64,000 nucleotides of DNA from Rhizobium sp. Pop5 (GTDB taxonomy: Bacteria; Pseudomonadota; Alphaproteobacteria; Rhizobiales; Rhizobiaceae), in the NCBI RefSeq assembly GCF_024721175.1, contig NZ_CP099399.1, positions 2,170,001 through 2,234,000 on the forward strand, in the 5' to 3' direction. The translations under genes were made by a program, and so were the position numbers. The notes beneath the pieces were generated by a model. That model did not search any database. It saw only the letters and a list, made by a program, of their open reading frames with translations, and was not told where the DNA came from. Position 1 is the stretch's first letter, and the number at the start of each line of letters is the position of its first letter. This document shows, one piece after another, positions 24,042 through 32,553 of this stretch.

Positions 24042-24854
24042 GTGCTCCGCTTTACCCTCCACGCCCTGATCGTCATCGTCCTTACCCTGCTCACCCAGAT
24101 CGGCGGCATTGCCTATCTCCTGGCGCTTGCCGCCGCACGCGCCGTCGGCACACGGCGTTTTCCCGCAAGGCTCGCCCTCTTCCTGCTTCTCTATGCCGGC
24201 GCCAGTTTCGCCGCCAGCCTCGCCGCGCCGGCGTTCGGCCGGGTTCCCCTCTCCTGCCTGTCGGATGCGGCAGACCGGCTCGTGGTCCGCTCACCAATCT
24301 ACTGCGCGCTCAACCGCAACTACGTCACGTCAGAGGTGCGCGATCTGGCAAAGGCACTCGCCGCCCATATGGACCAGCAATTTCCCGGCACTGTCACCGT
24401 CGCGCTGGATGCAAATTTCCCCTTCCTGAACGGTTTCCCGCTGCTGCCGCATCTCTCGCATGACGATGGCAGGAAGCTCGACTTCGCCTATTATTACAAG
24501 GATGCCGACGGCAATTTCCTCAATGGCGTCACCCGCTCCCCGATCGGCTATTTCGCCTTCGAGGAACCCGCCGCCGGCGACGAACTGCCCTGCGCCGGCC
24601 GCAACGACTGGCTCACCACCCGCTGGGATTTCGACGCCCTGCAGCCGCTCTTCCCGGCCTATCGGATCGAAGAGCAGCGTACCTCCGCCGCCATCGCCTG
24701 GCTGACGACGGAAGGCGTGACCCGCTTCCGCCTTGAGAAGATCTTCATCGAGCCACATTTGAAGAACACGCTAGGGATTACCGACGCGCACGTCCGCTTC
24801 CAAGGCTGCCGCGCCGCCCGCCACGACGACCATATTCATATCCAGGTCGAGTGA
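24042..24854 (+). CDS. Membrane-anchored protein with a putative LAS-type metallopeptidase domain
   Basis: 270 residues from GTG 24042. Two membrane segments lie in the first 65 residues (ALIVIVLTLLTQIGGIAYLLALAAA and RLALFLLLYAGASFAASLA). The external part has LSHDDGRKLDFAYYYKDADG in the middle and HDDHIHIQVE at the very C-terminus. H-x(5)-D followed by a C-terminal HxH is the zinc-site layout of LAS enzymes (MepA, VanX/M15, lysostaphin types) that cut cell-wall peptides. I have seen no named family for the whole protein, so the assignment is inference from motifs. Confidence 0.65.
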   Translation: MLRFTLHALIVIVLTLLTQIGGIAYLLALAAARAVGTRRFPARLALFLLLYAGASFAASLAAPAFGRVPLSCLSDAADRLVVRSPIYCALNRNYVTSEVRDLAKALAAHMDQQFPGTVTVALDANFPFLNGFPLLPHLSHDDGRKLDFAYYYKDADGNFLNGVTRSPIGYFAFEEPAAGDELPCAGRNDWLTTRWDFDALQPLFPAYRIEEQRTSAAIAWLTTEGVTRFRLEKIFIEPHLKNTLGITDAHVRFQGCRAARHDDHIHIQVE

Positions 24855-24929
24855 CGCGCAGGCGCTCAGGCGCTTCGCAGCGCCATATTGGCTGCACGCC
24901 CGGACCTCAATATGCCATCCCAACCACCC

Positions 24930-25307
24930 TCACCCCGGATGCGCCTCGTCATAAGCGCGCTGCGCCATGGAGATCGCGTCCATATTCTTCTCCGCCCAGT
25001 GTGTCAGGGCCGAGACCGTCTCCGTCAGCGTCCGCCCGAGCGGCGTCAGCGCATATTCGACGGTGACCGGCACGGTCGGGTAGATCGTGCGTGTGATCAG
25101 CCCGTCGCGCTCCTGCTTGCGCAGCGTCTGCGCCAGAACTTTCTGCGATATGCCCTTGATATCGCGGCGGATATGGTTGAAGCGCATCGGACCGCCTTTC
25201 AGCCGGTCGAGAATGAGCAGCGCCCATTTGTCCGCCAGTCGGTCCAGCACCAGCCGGGTCGGGCAGCGGTCCTCATAAACGTCATAGGCCTGTTCGATCG
25301 CAGCCAT
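24930..25307 (-). CDS. HxlR-family transcriptional regulator
   Basis: 125 residues starting MAAIEQAYDVYEDRCPTRLV; Met at 25343 is an alternative. The sequence has the HxlR core: the conserved Cys at about 15, LVLDRLADKWALLILDRLKGGPMRFNHIRRDIKGISQKVLAQTLRKQERDGLI and TRTIYPTVPVTVEYALTPLGRTL. It is divergent from an NmrA-type reductase gene. That pairing is typical of QorR/YtfH-type regulators that sense oxidants through the Cys and repress the partner reductase. Confidence 0.92.
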   Translation of the reverse strand: MAAIEQAYDVYEDRCPTRLVLDRLADKWALLILDRLKGGPMRFNHIRRDIKGISQKVLAQTLRKQERDGLITRTIYPTVPVTVEYALTPLGRTLTETVSALTHWAEKNMDAISMAQRAYDEAHPG

Positions 25308-25383
25308 CTCTGCTTCCCTTCCCGGTTTCCCTGAGGAAACCATGTTACGAAAAAGTGCTCTCTTTTCTAATCCTGATTTACCT

Positions 25384-25420
25384 GTATCTATCCGATCGTT
25401 AGATAGTTTCCAATAGATAC
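25384..25420. promoter_or_regulatory. Putative HxlR operator
   Basis: GTATCTA (25384-25390) is mirrored by TAGATAC at 25414-25420, and TATCTA is also mirrored by TAGATA at 25400-25405. Three related half-sites thus occur in 37 bp of the divergent promoter, shortly before the reductase ribosome site. HxlR proteins commonly bind such paired half-sites. Confidence 0.65.
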
Positions 25421-25433
25421 CAAGGAGAGTGGC

Positions 25434-26273
25434 ATGAGCAATAAGATCCTCGTTCTCGGCGCAACGGGCACCGTCGGCAGACATGTGGTGGACGGGCTTC
25501 TGGCGAAGGGCGAGACGGTCAAGGCGGCTTCGCGCTCGGGCAAGCCGGTGGCCGGCGCCGAAGGCGTAGCTTTCGACTATGCCAGGCCGGAAACCTTCGG
25601 CCCGGCCTTTGAAGGGGTCGACCGCGCCTATGTGCTGCTCGCCTCCGGCTATGTCGATGCCAAAGGCATGCTGCTGCCGGTCATCGAAGCCGCCGCCGCC
25701 CGCAAGGTGAAGGTCGTTTTCCAGAGCGTGATCGGCGTCGATGCCGATGATTCCATCCCCTATCGCCAGGTCGAGATCGCCCTGGAAAAGTCAGGCACGC
25801 CTTACGTCATCCTGCGTCCGAACTGGTTTTCCGACAATTTCCACACCTTCTGGAAACCGGGCCTCGACCACGGCCAGATCGCGCTCCCGGCCGCCGATGG
25901 CCAATCGAGCTTCATCGACGCCCGCGACATCGCCGCTAGCGGCGTGGCCGCACTCACCTCTTCGGCCTTCGACGGCAAGGCGTTCAACCTGACCGGCCCG
26001 GAAGCCCTTTCCTATGCGCAAACCGCGGCAATCCTCTCCGAGGCAACAGGCAAGCCGATCGCCTATAACGCCATCACCGACGAAGCCTTCGTCGGCATCC
26101 TCACCGGCGCCGGCGTGCCGGCCGATTACGCAAGCTTCCTCGCCTCAATCTTCTATCCGGTCCGCCAGGGTTGGACCGCCGTCGTCACCGGCGATGTCGA
26201 GACACTGACGGGCAAGGCCCCACGCTCGCTGAAGACCTACGCCGCCGATTACGCCGCGGCGCTGAAGGGATAA
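25434..26273 (+). CDS. NmrA-family NAD(P)-binding reductase
   Basis: 279 residues starting MSNKILVLGATGTVGRHVVD; AAGGAGAG precedes the ATG. The GATGTVG nucleotide-binding loop, followed by RSGKPVAGAEGVAFDYARPETF, VVFQSVIGVD, YVILRPNWFSDNF and DARDIAASGVAAL, identify the atypical-SDR NmrA group, close to quinone reductases of the QorB/YtfG type. The catalytic Tyr-Lys pair of classical SDRs is absent, as usual in this group. It is probably controlled by the divergent HxlR regulator and protects against quinones or similar electrophiles. Confidence 0.9.
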   Translation: MSNKILVLGATGTVGRHVVDGLLAKGETVKAASRSGKPVAGAEGVAFDYARPETFGPAFEGVDRAYVLLASGYVDAKGMLLPVIEAAAARKVKVVFQSVIGVDADDSIPYRQVEIALEKSGTPYVILRPNWFSDNFHTFWKPGLDHGQIALPAADGQSSFIDARDIAASGVAALTSSAFDGKAFNLTGPEALSYAQTAAILSEATGKPIAYNAITDEAFVGILTGAGVPADYASFLASIFYPVRQGWTAVVTGDVETLTGKAPRSLKTYAADYAAALKG

Positions 26274-26339
26274 TCGAAAGCATAAGCCCGAGCCGGCCGA
26301 TCGCCGCCGTCTCGGGCTCCGCACAAGAGTGACCAACCA

Positions 26340-26415
26340 TCCTCTCGTCATGCTCGGGCTTGTCCCGGGCATCCGCAACCCGCGCAGCAGATCCTCGGCA
26401 CAAGGCTCGAGGAGA
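26340..26415. repeat. Intergenic repeat family 4, degenerate copy
   Basis: CGTCATGCTCGGGCTTGTCC and AGATCCTCGGCACAAGGCTC are related, in inverted arrangement, to the pair at 10840-10975. The region 26274-26546 holds nothing else that I can support. Confidence 0.5.
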
Positions 26416-27302
26416 CCGGCACGCCAGCAACTGAACAAGTTTACGATTCTTGGGCACCTTTGAGATAGCGTGCGACGCTCAGGCGGCGCTGACTTAAAGA
26501 GTCCACGCCCGCCGGCACTTATCTGCAAAGAGTCGGGAAATTCATAATGATTAATCGGACGGGGCCGGAAGTTACACTTGAACAGGCGGCCGCGCCGATG
26601 CGCCCGCATCGCTCTAAAACCATCAGGTTGGACCGGGTCTGGCCACCGAACGAAGCTCTGGGGCTCTGGTCGCAAATCGGAGGAAGACCGAATCTTCCGC
26701 CGACCCTGGATTGGCCAACAATCGAGTTCGAGGATGAGACAACGGCCTCGCTGGATTTCCTGGCGCAAATCAATCTGGAAGAGCTGCCTGAAATCGAGGC
26801 TCGCGGCGCGTTTCCGAAAACAGGAATGCTTTATTTCTTTGCCTTGGCGGAATCCAACGAGCCGCTCCAGACCTACGGTTCGGACGCCTGGCGTGTTCTC
26901 TACTACCCCGGCAACGCAGCGGATTTTCCCAGCCGCTCAGCTCCTGAGGATGCCGGGTGGAGGATCGATCATCTTCATTACGGTGAAACACCGGGAAGCA
27001 ATTATCGAAATCCAGAGAGCCCCAAAGGCGAGCTTTTCCCGAGGTGCACCGTTCGTTTCACCGTGATCGACATATGGGACGTTCCACGATTTTCAGGGCC
27101 AGACGATCCTCGGCTCCAGCCTTTTGAGGACGCTATTACCGCGGAACCGGCCGATTTGGACGAACCGGATGTCGTTCCGGATGCCATCCGAAATTTCTGG
27201 AAGAGCATCAATCCGTTCAAGTCCAAAGCGTCGAAGGCACCTGAGCCCATTCGACAAGAGCCTCCCCGAGCCCGCGTCGACATGTCCGACATCAGCGACC
27301 TG

Positions 27303-28728
27303 GATCATGTCCCAGGGAGTGGTGTAGGTGGCGGCTTTGGTCGCCGCGTTCTCCGGCATGGGCCGGGACGATCAGCGCGCCACGGCTGGCAGGCTGATGA
27401 GCGGATCATCGCTCATCTGGCTGATGGTTTCCAGCGTCATGTATCTGGCGCGTTGGACAGCCCATTCGTCGTTTTGCTCGAGCAGGATCGCGCCGACGAG
27501 GCGGACGATGGCGTCGTCATTGGGGAAGATGCCGACGACCTCGGTCCTGCGCTTGATTTCGCCATTGAGGCGCTCGATCGGGTTGGTGCTGTGCAGCTTG
27601 GCGCGGTGCTCCTTCGGGAAGGTCATGTAGGCGAGAACGTCTTCTTCGGCATCATCCATGATGGCGGCGAGCTTCGGGACCTTCGGGCGGATTTGGTCGG
27701 CGACGGCGCGCCATTGGGTGCTTGCGGCTTCCGGCGTCTCCTGGGCGAAGGCGGTGGCGATAAAGGCGGAGACGACACGCCGACCGCTCTTGCCGGCGTG
27801 GGCGAGAACGTTGCGCATGAAGTGGACCCGGCAGCGCTGCCAGGTTGCGTTTAGCACCTTGGTGACGGCGGCCTTGAGGCCCTCGTGGGCGTCGGAGACG
27901 ACCAGCTTGACGCCTCTGAGGCCACGGCGAGTCAGCTTGCGTAGGAACTCGGTCCAGATCGGCTCGGCTTCGGAGGTGCCGACCTCCATGCCCAGCACCT
28001 CGCGGCGACCGTCGTTGTTGACACCAACGGCGATGATCACGGCAACGGAGACGATGCGGCCGCCCCGGCGGACCTTTAGGTAGGTGGCATCGATCCACAG
28101 ATATGGCCAGTCGCCCTCGATCGGCCGCTCGAGGAAGGCCTTGACCTTTCCGTCGATCTCCTCGCACAGCCGGCTGACCTGGCTCTTGGAGATGCCGCTC
28201 ATACCCATGGCCTTGACCAGATCGTCGACCGAGCGGGTCGAGATTCCCTGCACATAGGCCTCTTGAATGACCGCCGTCAGCGCCTTCTCGGCCATGCGCC
28301 GCGGCTCCAGGAAGCCCGGAAAGTAAGAGCCCTTCCTGAGCTTTGGAATGCGCAGCTCGACGGTTCCGGCGCGCGTCTCCCAATCCCGCTCGCGGTAGCC
28401 GTTGCGCTGGGCCGTCCGCAGCGGGTTCTTCTCGCCATAGCCGGCACCGGTGGCAGCGCCCACCTCCAGCTCCATCAGCCGCTCGGCGGCAAAGCCGATC
28501 ATCTCGCGCAAAAGATCGGCGTCGGGGGACTTCTCCACGAGCGCACGCAGGTTCATCATGTCGTCGGTCATCGGTGGTTCCTTCGAATCAGGTTGGTGTC
28601 AGCAACCCAACCCTACTGAAGAACATCGATGACCACCGCTTCGCCGCCCGCTCACTACCGCGCTGTTGAGGGCGCGCTCGCGAGCGGCTTCGCTACCGCC
28701 GAGCTACACCATCTGTAGGGACACGACC
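27303..28728 (-). mobile_element. Complete IS256-family insertion sequence with 8-bp target duplication
   Basis: The element is 1426 bp. Both ends carry imperfect terminal inverted repeats of about 25 bp, with G(A/G)TC(A/G)TGTCCC at the tip and TGGTGTAG inside. GCGACCTG occurs exactly at 27295-27302 and 28729-28736, an 8-bp target duplication as expected for the family. The single transposase gene is intact. Insertion split a DUF1963 gene. Confidence 0.93.
27372..28571 (-). CDS. IS256-family (mutator-type) transposase
   Basis: 399 residues starting [20 protein letters not shown]. The catalytic acidic residues are D161 in [11 protein letters not shown]227 in VVSDAHEGL and E333 in [16 protein letters not shown], and the CxxH motif RCRVHFMRN lies between the second D and the E. 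Length and motifs match active members such as ISRm3-like elements. The frame is intact, so the element may still move. Confidence 0.96.
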   Translation of the reverse strand: MTDDMMNLRALVEKSPDADLLREMIGFAAERLMELEVGAATGAGYGEKNPLRTAQRNGYRERDWETRAGTVELRIPKLRKGSYFPGFLEPRRMAEKALTAVIQEAYVQGISTRSVDDLVKAMGMSGISKSQVSRLCEEIDGKVKAFLERPIEGDWPYLWIDATYLKVRRGGRIVSVAVIIAVGVNNDGRREVLGMEVGTSEAEPIWTEFLRKLTRRGLRGVKLVVSDAHEGLKAAVTKVLNATWQRCRVHFMRNVLAHAGKSGRRVVSAFIATAFAQETPEAASTQWRAVADQIRPKVPKLAAIMDDAEEDVLAYMTFPKEHRAKLHSTNPIERLNGEIKRRTEVVGIFPNDDAIVRLVGAILLEQNDEWAVQRARYMTLETISQMSDDPLISLPAVAR

Positions 28729-29472
28729 GCGACCTGGCATACGAGTGCCTTTCAATGCTGCGGAGGGAAGAGGGAGAAAACTGGTATCGCTCCAGAATCC
28801 AGCTGAAATCTTGGAGCCTGCCATACCGCGTGGAAGACGCAGTCATGCTTTTGAACGAAGCCAGAAATGAGTGGCATGAAAATGCGCTGCCGCTGGAAGA
28901 TGTTCTTGAGCACTGGGGTGAACCTTCCGACACATCGATGCAGGCCTATGACGGTTGGAAGAAGCAAGCGATCGCGCTGACTGGCAGCCTCACCGTATTG
29001 GGCAGAGCAACCAAGCTTTCCCCCGAACTTCGCGAAAAGGTTCTGAACGTCGTGGAAGAGGGCCGTCTACTACGAAAACAAGCGGGAGACTACGGACTGC
29101 ATCCGCATCTCGAAACGGCCTTCGGCGCATCGCTGACGACCCTTCTTACCGATTTTCCCGGCATTGCTGAAATGGAACCGGAATTGGTCGCGGCCGGAAA
29201 TCCCGCCGATCAGGCAGAGCTGAACGGGTACCTGTCACACCGAATGTTGGGACCTGGCGAAGGGTTACAATCCGACCTCGGCGACGACGAAATCCTCCTG
29301 CTTCAACTCTGTAGCGATTCCGACGGCCCGCGTTTCCAATGGTGGGATGTTGGAGTAATCCGATTTTCGATCAATCGGGAAGCGTTGCGGACCTGCGAGT
29401 TTCATTTGGCCGAGGCTGAAATCGAAGGCCACTGACCCCAAGAGCAATCATCTCCTGAACGGCGCTCCTCAA

Positions 29473-29721
29473 TCACGCCTCAGCCGATCCGGACACCACC
29501 TTCTTGGCGCGGCCGGATCGGCAAACGTTCCAGACCCGCCGTCCCAGCTGAAACAGGGCGCGGAATGCGTAGTAGGTGACAAGGATCACCAGGGGAGCGG
29601 CCACCAGCAGAAGAGCGATTTCGGAATCCAGCTCGCAGATCCCTTCGACAATAGCTTCCAATACCGACTGAAAATAATGAAAGAATCCCCCATCGCTCGG
29701 CTTCTGCTCGCGATTGTCCAT
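29473..29721 (-). CDS. Unknown small membrane protein
   Basis: 82 residues if started at ATG 29721 (MDNREQKPSDGGFFHYFQSV); a longer frame starts at 29769. There is one strong membrane segment (IALLLVAAPLVILVTYYAFRALF), an acidic N-terminal part and a basic Lys/Arg tail, so the N-terminus is probably outside. It converges on the split DUF1963 gene with a 37-bp gap. No family recognised. Confidence 0.55.
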   Translation of the reverse strand: MDNREQKPSDGGFFHYFQSVLEAIVEGICELDSEIALLLVAAPLVILVTYYAFRALFQLGRRVWNVCRSGRAKKVVSGSAEA

Positions 29722-29828
29722 GGCTGCTCCGTTGCCCGTTTCATGGACACGTGGTGATGCGATGAACATGTTGCAACCGTTCGCGCGGGCACCCCCACGC
29801 TGGAAATGACCTATCGCAACGGCAGCGC

Positions 29829-30215
29829 GTGCAGCGACAATCGGCCGAGGGCAAACCCGATCTCCAAGTAATCCTTGGCGAACTCAGCGCTCGCGAACCG
29901 CTTTTCCATCACCGGGAGCTTGGCACCAGCCGCGAAGACCTTCTCAAAATGACGGCCGATGATTTTTGGGAGATTGGCGCAAGCAACGCTTGTGACCGCG
30001 AATTCGTCATAGAGAACCTTTTGGAATTTTACAAAAAGCCGGAACCGGAAGGCTGGTCATGCTCCGAATTCTCGATCCGCGAGCTTGCTGAAGACCTCTA
30101 CCAACTCAACTACATCTTGCAGCAGCCGGATCGCCGAACTCGCAGAACGACACTCTGGCGGAAAAATGCAGACGCATGGCAAATTGTCTTTCACCAAGGC
30201 ACCATCATTGCCTGA
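29829..30215 (+). CDS. DUF4440/NTF2-like protein
   Basis: 128 residues in the open frame from GTG 29829; the true start may be a little later because there is no clear ribosome site. The sequence LQVILGELSAREPLFHHRELGTSREDLLKMTADDFWEIGASNACDREFVIENLL and the C-terminal RRTTLWRKNADAWQIVFHQGTII match a small NTF2-like (DUF4440-type) family whose members are often annotated only by fold. These cone-shaped alpha+beta proteins bind small ligands or dimerise; no catalytic claim is made. Confidence 0.7.
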   Translation: MQRQSAEGKPDLQVILGELSAREPLFHHRELGTSREDLLKMTADDFWEIGASNACDREFVIENLLEFYKKPEPEGWSCSEFSIRELAEDLYQLNYILQQPDRRTRRTTLWRKNADAWQIVFHQGTIIA

Positions 30216-30277
30216 ATAGCCAAGTTGCAAAAGTCAGGAAAACAAGTGTCGCTCTAAGCGGGATTTTTGCGATGCGC

Positions 30278-30874
30278 TCAGTTTACGACCCGTCGAAAGT
30301 GATCCTCAATATCATGAAGCAGTTTGCGGCGATCAAGCTCACTTTCGCCAATACCCTCCCGGTTCACTACGCCATGCAGCGCATTGAACAGGAAAATGGC
30401 TGTGAAGCCGGGGTTTGCCAGCGACCAAGCCTTCTCATGGTTTCCAGTTATGAGAAGATCGGCCAGATGATCGATCAGAAGATTGTTTGTTAGACCGTTC
30501 CTGGTTGGCAGCGGGGCCGCGGCAAAGATTAGGTGATGTAAGCGAGTAGCGTTCAGGTAGCCAACAGCGCAGGCATTCGCCCAGCCTGTCAGTTTGCCGG
30601 TCCAGTCATCCCTGCTTCGCATAGCGACCTCCTCGTTCACGCTATCCAGTAGCTGTTGGACGAAGCGGACTCGCAATGCCTCAACAACATCGGCCTTCGA
30701 CGAGAAGTGCAGGTAAAAGGCCCCTTTGGAGACGGACGCCCTAAGAGTGATATCCTCGATCGTTGTCGGCTCCACCCCTTTCTCCAGAAAGAGGCATTCG
30801 GCCGATCTCACAAGATCTTCCCGTCTCTCCTCTGCAGGTCTTGTTCTCGGTCTACCAGCAGTTTTTAAGGCCAT
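30278..30874 (-). CDS. TetR-family regulator
   Basis: 198 residues from ATG 30874 (MALKTAGRPRTRPAEERRED). The helix-turn-helix ILVRSAECLFLEKGVEPTTIEDITLRASVSKGAFYLHFSSK-like region (here LVRSAECLFLEKGVEPTTIE) is clear, and the C-terminal domain is helical. It is 13 bp after the alpha/beta hydrolase gene on the same strand, so the two form one operon. Base composition here is more AT-rich than in neighbouring genes, which suggests acquisition from elsewhere. A perfect palindrome upstream of the hydrolase is the probable binding site. Confidence 0.88.
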   Translation of the reverse strand: MALKTAGRPRTRPAEERREDLVRSAECLFLEKGVEPTTIEDITLRASVSKGAFYLHFSSKADVVEALRVRFVQQLLDSVNEEVAMRSRDDWTGKLTGWANACAVGYLNATRLHHLIFAAAPLPTRNGLTNNLLIDHLADLLITGNHEKAWSLANPGFTAIFLFNALHGVVNREGIGESELDRRKLLHDIEDHFRRVVN

Positions 30875-30887
30875 GGGTGGGCTCTTT

Positions 30888-31604
30888 CTACAGAAGCTTT
30901 GAAATGGCGACCGCGCAGGTGTCTGGAGCATCACCCGTGAAATTGACGTGACCCGCCTTGGGAATAAATACTCGTTGAACTGAGCTCAGACGCGGCACCA
31001 CGGGATGGCCAACATACTCCTCACCGTACAAATACATTCGACGGTAACTATCTCTCAAAAATTGCTGCAACAAGACTTCACTATCAGAAAGGTCCACGAG
31101 ATTTTTTGAATATTTTGAAAGAGTGTCGTAGGATATTTTTGCCAAATCGGCTGACCAGGCTCTCACGCCCTCATTGTCGGAGCGCCCAGCGTCATAGACG
31201 GCACGAGCTTTTATAGCTTCTCCCTCGGCAATATTGCTGGCGTTGGCCAGCCGTCTGCTCATCCCGCAATCTTCGGCCACTAAGTTGCCTTCAACTGAAG
31301 CAACTCCCCAAACCTCGCCCTTGACTCTTTTGGCCGTAAGGAGGGCAACGGCACCACCAAGGCTATGACCGACAAGAATGACGTTCTGGCAGCCTATTCT
31401 CTCAACGACGGGGATTAGCATATCTGCTGCCATCGACACGGGTTCGTCTGGAACGGAATCCCTACAATGGTCTCCGAATCCCGGAAGGTCGATGGCAAGG
31501 ACATGGCATTTTTCCGCAAGAATTGTCTCTGCGAGGGCGGTGAAGGAGGCCTTCGAAGCCCCTAAGCCAGGGATGCAAATTATCGTCTTCTTTTGAGTAG
31601 ACAT
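30888..31604 (-). CDS. Alpha/beta hydrolase
   Basis: 238 residues starting MSTQKKTIICIPGLGASKAS. The oxyanion region IPGLGAS, the nucleophile elbow VGHSLGG at about residues 79-85, an acidic residue region and the catalytic His in PKAGHVNFTGD near the C-terminus give a complete triad. The natural substrate could be an ester or lactone. The gene is more AT-rich than its surroundings, and it is cotranscribed with a TetR gene, so expression is probably induced by its substrate. Confidence 0.88.
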   Translation of the reverse strand: MSTQKKTIICIPGLGASKASFTALAETILAEKCHVLAIDLPGFGDHCRDSVPDEPVSMAADMLIPVVERIGCQNVILVGHSLGGAVALLTAKRVKGEVWGVASVEGNLVAEDCGMSRRLANASNIAEGEAIKARAVYDAGRSDNEGVRAWSADLAKISYDTLSKYSKNLVDLSDSEVLLQQFLRDSYRRMYLYGEEYVGHPVVPRLSSVQRVFIPKAGHVNFTGDAPDTCAVAISKLL

Positions 31605-31641
31605 ATCGCTCTCTTTACTGGGAAGGCATAAGTCATCGTAT

Positions 31642-31666
31642 ATATTGACTGACGGTCAGTCAATAT
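31642..31666. promoter_or_regulatory. Perfect 25-bp TetR-type operator
   Basis: Arms TATTGACTGAC and GTCAGTCAATA mirror each other exactly around one central base, with an extra matching A/T pair outside. The site lies 38 bp before the hydrolase start codon. Length, TGAC/GTCA core and position fit a TetR repressor controlling the hydrolase-tetR operon. Confidence 0.85.
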
Positions 31667-31669
31667 TCT

Positions 31670-31961
31670 CATATCGGAGCTTTGTCATTCGCCAGGAGAA
31701 CCGCACCGTTGGTTTCGTGGGAGAATGTCGGTCGCAAAACCCACTCGCAAAAGTCGGACTTATGCGGCGGATTTTTGCGACCGCCGAATGACGGGTTTGG
31801 GGCCGAAAGCGGTCGTTGGCAGCATTTGCTACATAATTCCGCGCTTCCCGAGCGCGCCCTCTCTCCAGCCTCACCCTGAAGTGCCCAGCAAGGGGCCTCG
31901 AAGGACGGGGCTGGCAGCGCCGGCAAATGCAGAGGCGCAGCGCTCCGGCCGAACAAACCAC
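31670..31961. other. Non-coding stretch with degenerate open frames
   Basis: Open frames of about 100 codons exist on both strands but show no domain, no ribosome site and Cys/Pro/Arg-rich products typical of chance frames. Phrases such as GGTCGCAAAA and its mirror TTTTGCGACC occur 60 bp apart (near 31733 and 31775), so the region may be a mosaic of intergenic repeats. I see no gene here. Confidence 0.5.
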
Positions 31962-32429
31962 CTATCGCAACGGCAGCTCATAACTCCGCTTCAGCGTCTC
32001 CATCGGCACGTCGGTCTTGACGCTGAGCACGCTTGGGATGCGGGTCAGGTGATCGGCCTGGAAACGCCAGTAGCTGTGCAGGTCGGCGGTGACGATGCGA
32101 AGCACGGCGTCGCATTCTCCCGTCGTCAGGTAGCATTCCATCACCTCGGGAAAGCGCCTGACGGCTTCGCCGAAGCGCAGGGTCACCTCGGCATCCTGCG
32201 TCTTGAACCAGACGCGGGCAAAGACCGTCAGCCCCGCACCGACCTTGGCCGGGTCGAGCACGGCGACATAGCGATCGATGATCCCGGCTTCCTCGAGCAG
32301 CCGGACACGGCGCAGGCACGGCGAAGGCGACAGCCCCACCTCCTTCGCCAGCTCGACGTTGGAAATGCGCCCGTCGCGCTGCAGCACCCGCAGGATATGG
32401 CGATCGATCGCATCCAGAGTGGCAAGCAT
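31962..32429 (-). CDS. Lrp/AsnC-family regulator
   Basis: 155 residues starting MLATLDAIDRHILRVLQRDG. The N-terminal helix-turn-helix is RISNVELAKEVGLSPSPCLRRVRLLEEAGII, and the ligand-binding RAM domain follows with VFARVWFKTQDAEVTLRFGEAVRRFPEVMECYLTTGECDAVLRIV. These proteins respond to amino acids. It is divergent from an argininosuccinate synthase gene with 124 bp between, so it likely controls that gene in answer to an amino acid such as arginine or ornithine. Confidence 0.93.
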   Translation of the reverse strand: MLATLDAIDRHILRVLQRDGRISNVELAKEVGLSPSPCLRRVRLLEEAGIIDRYVAVLDPAKVGAGLTVFARVWFKTQDAEVTLRFGEAVRRFPEVMECYLTTGECDAVLRIVTADLHSYWRFQADHLTRIPSVLSVKTDVPMETLKRSYELPLR

Positions 32430-32553
32430 TTTATAGCTCCATTGCGGTCAACATTGGCAGGATATGCCAAACTTTCGCAATTTCCGGGACGCTTCGCAAG
32501 CTCATTGCGCCAGGTTTGACCTATCGTTCCAAGCATCTGTTGGGAGATATCAG

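Larger units (their letters stand above)
26547..29435 (+). pseudogene. DUF1963 (YwqG-like) gene split by an insertion sequence
   Basis: The left part (26547-27302) encodes MINRTGPEVTLEQAAAPMRP to DMSDISDL, including WSQIGGRPNLPPTLDWP and LDFLAQINLEELPE, the family signature. The right part (28737-29435) resumes with AYECLSMLRREEGENWY and ends with HRMLGPGEGLQ, DDEILLLQLCSDSDG and WWDVGVIRFSI, the C-terminal signature. When the 1426-bp element and one 8-bp target copy are removed, the two parts join in frame to one protein of 484 residues. Apart from the insertion no stop or frameshift is seen, so the event looks recent. The role of DUF1963 proteins is unknown. Confidence 0.9.

Noticed and set aside
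29811..29841. CTATCGCAACGGCAGC, shared with the end of the Lrp gene at 31963, as a possible remnant of an Lrp gene
   Set aside because: Only about 16 bp match and no further Lrp-like sequence follows, so chance or a tiny remnant cannot be told apart.
31669..31961. Open frames of about 95-100 codons on the minus strand
   Set aside because: No ribosome site, no domain, overlapping frames of similar quality on both strands and Cys/Pro/Arg-rich products.
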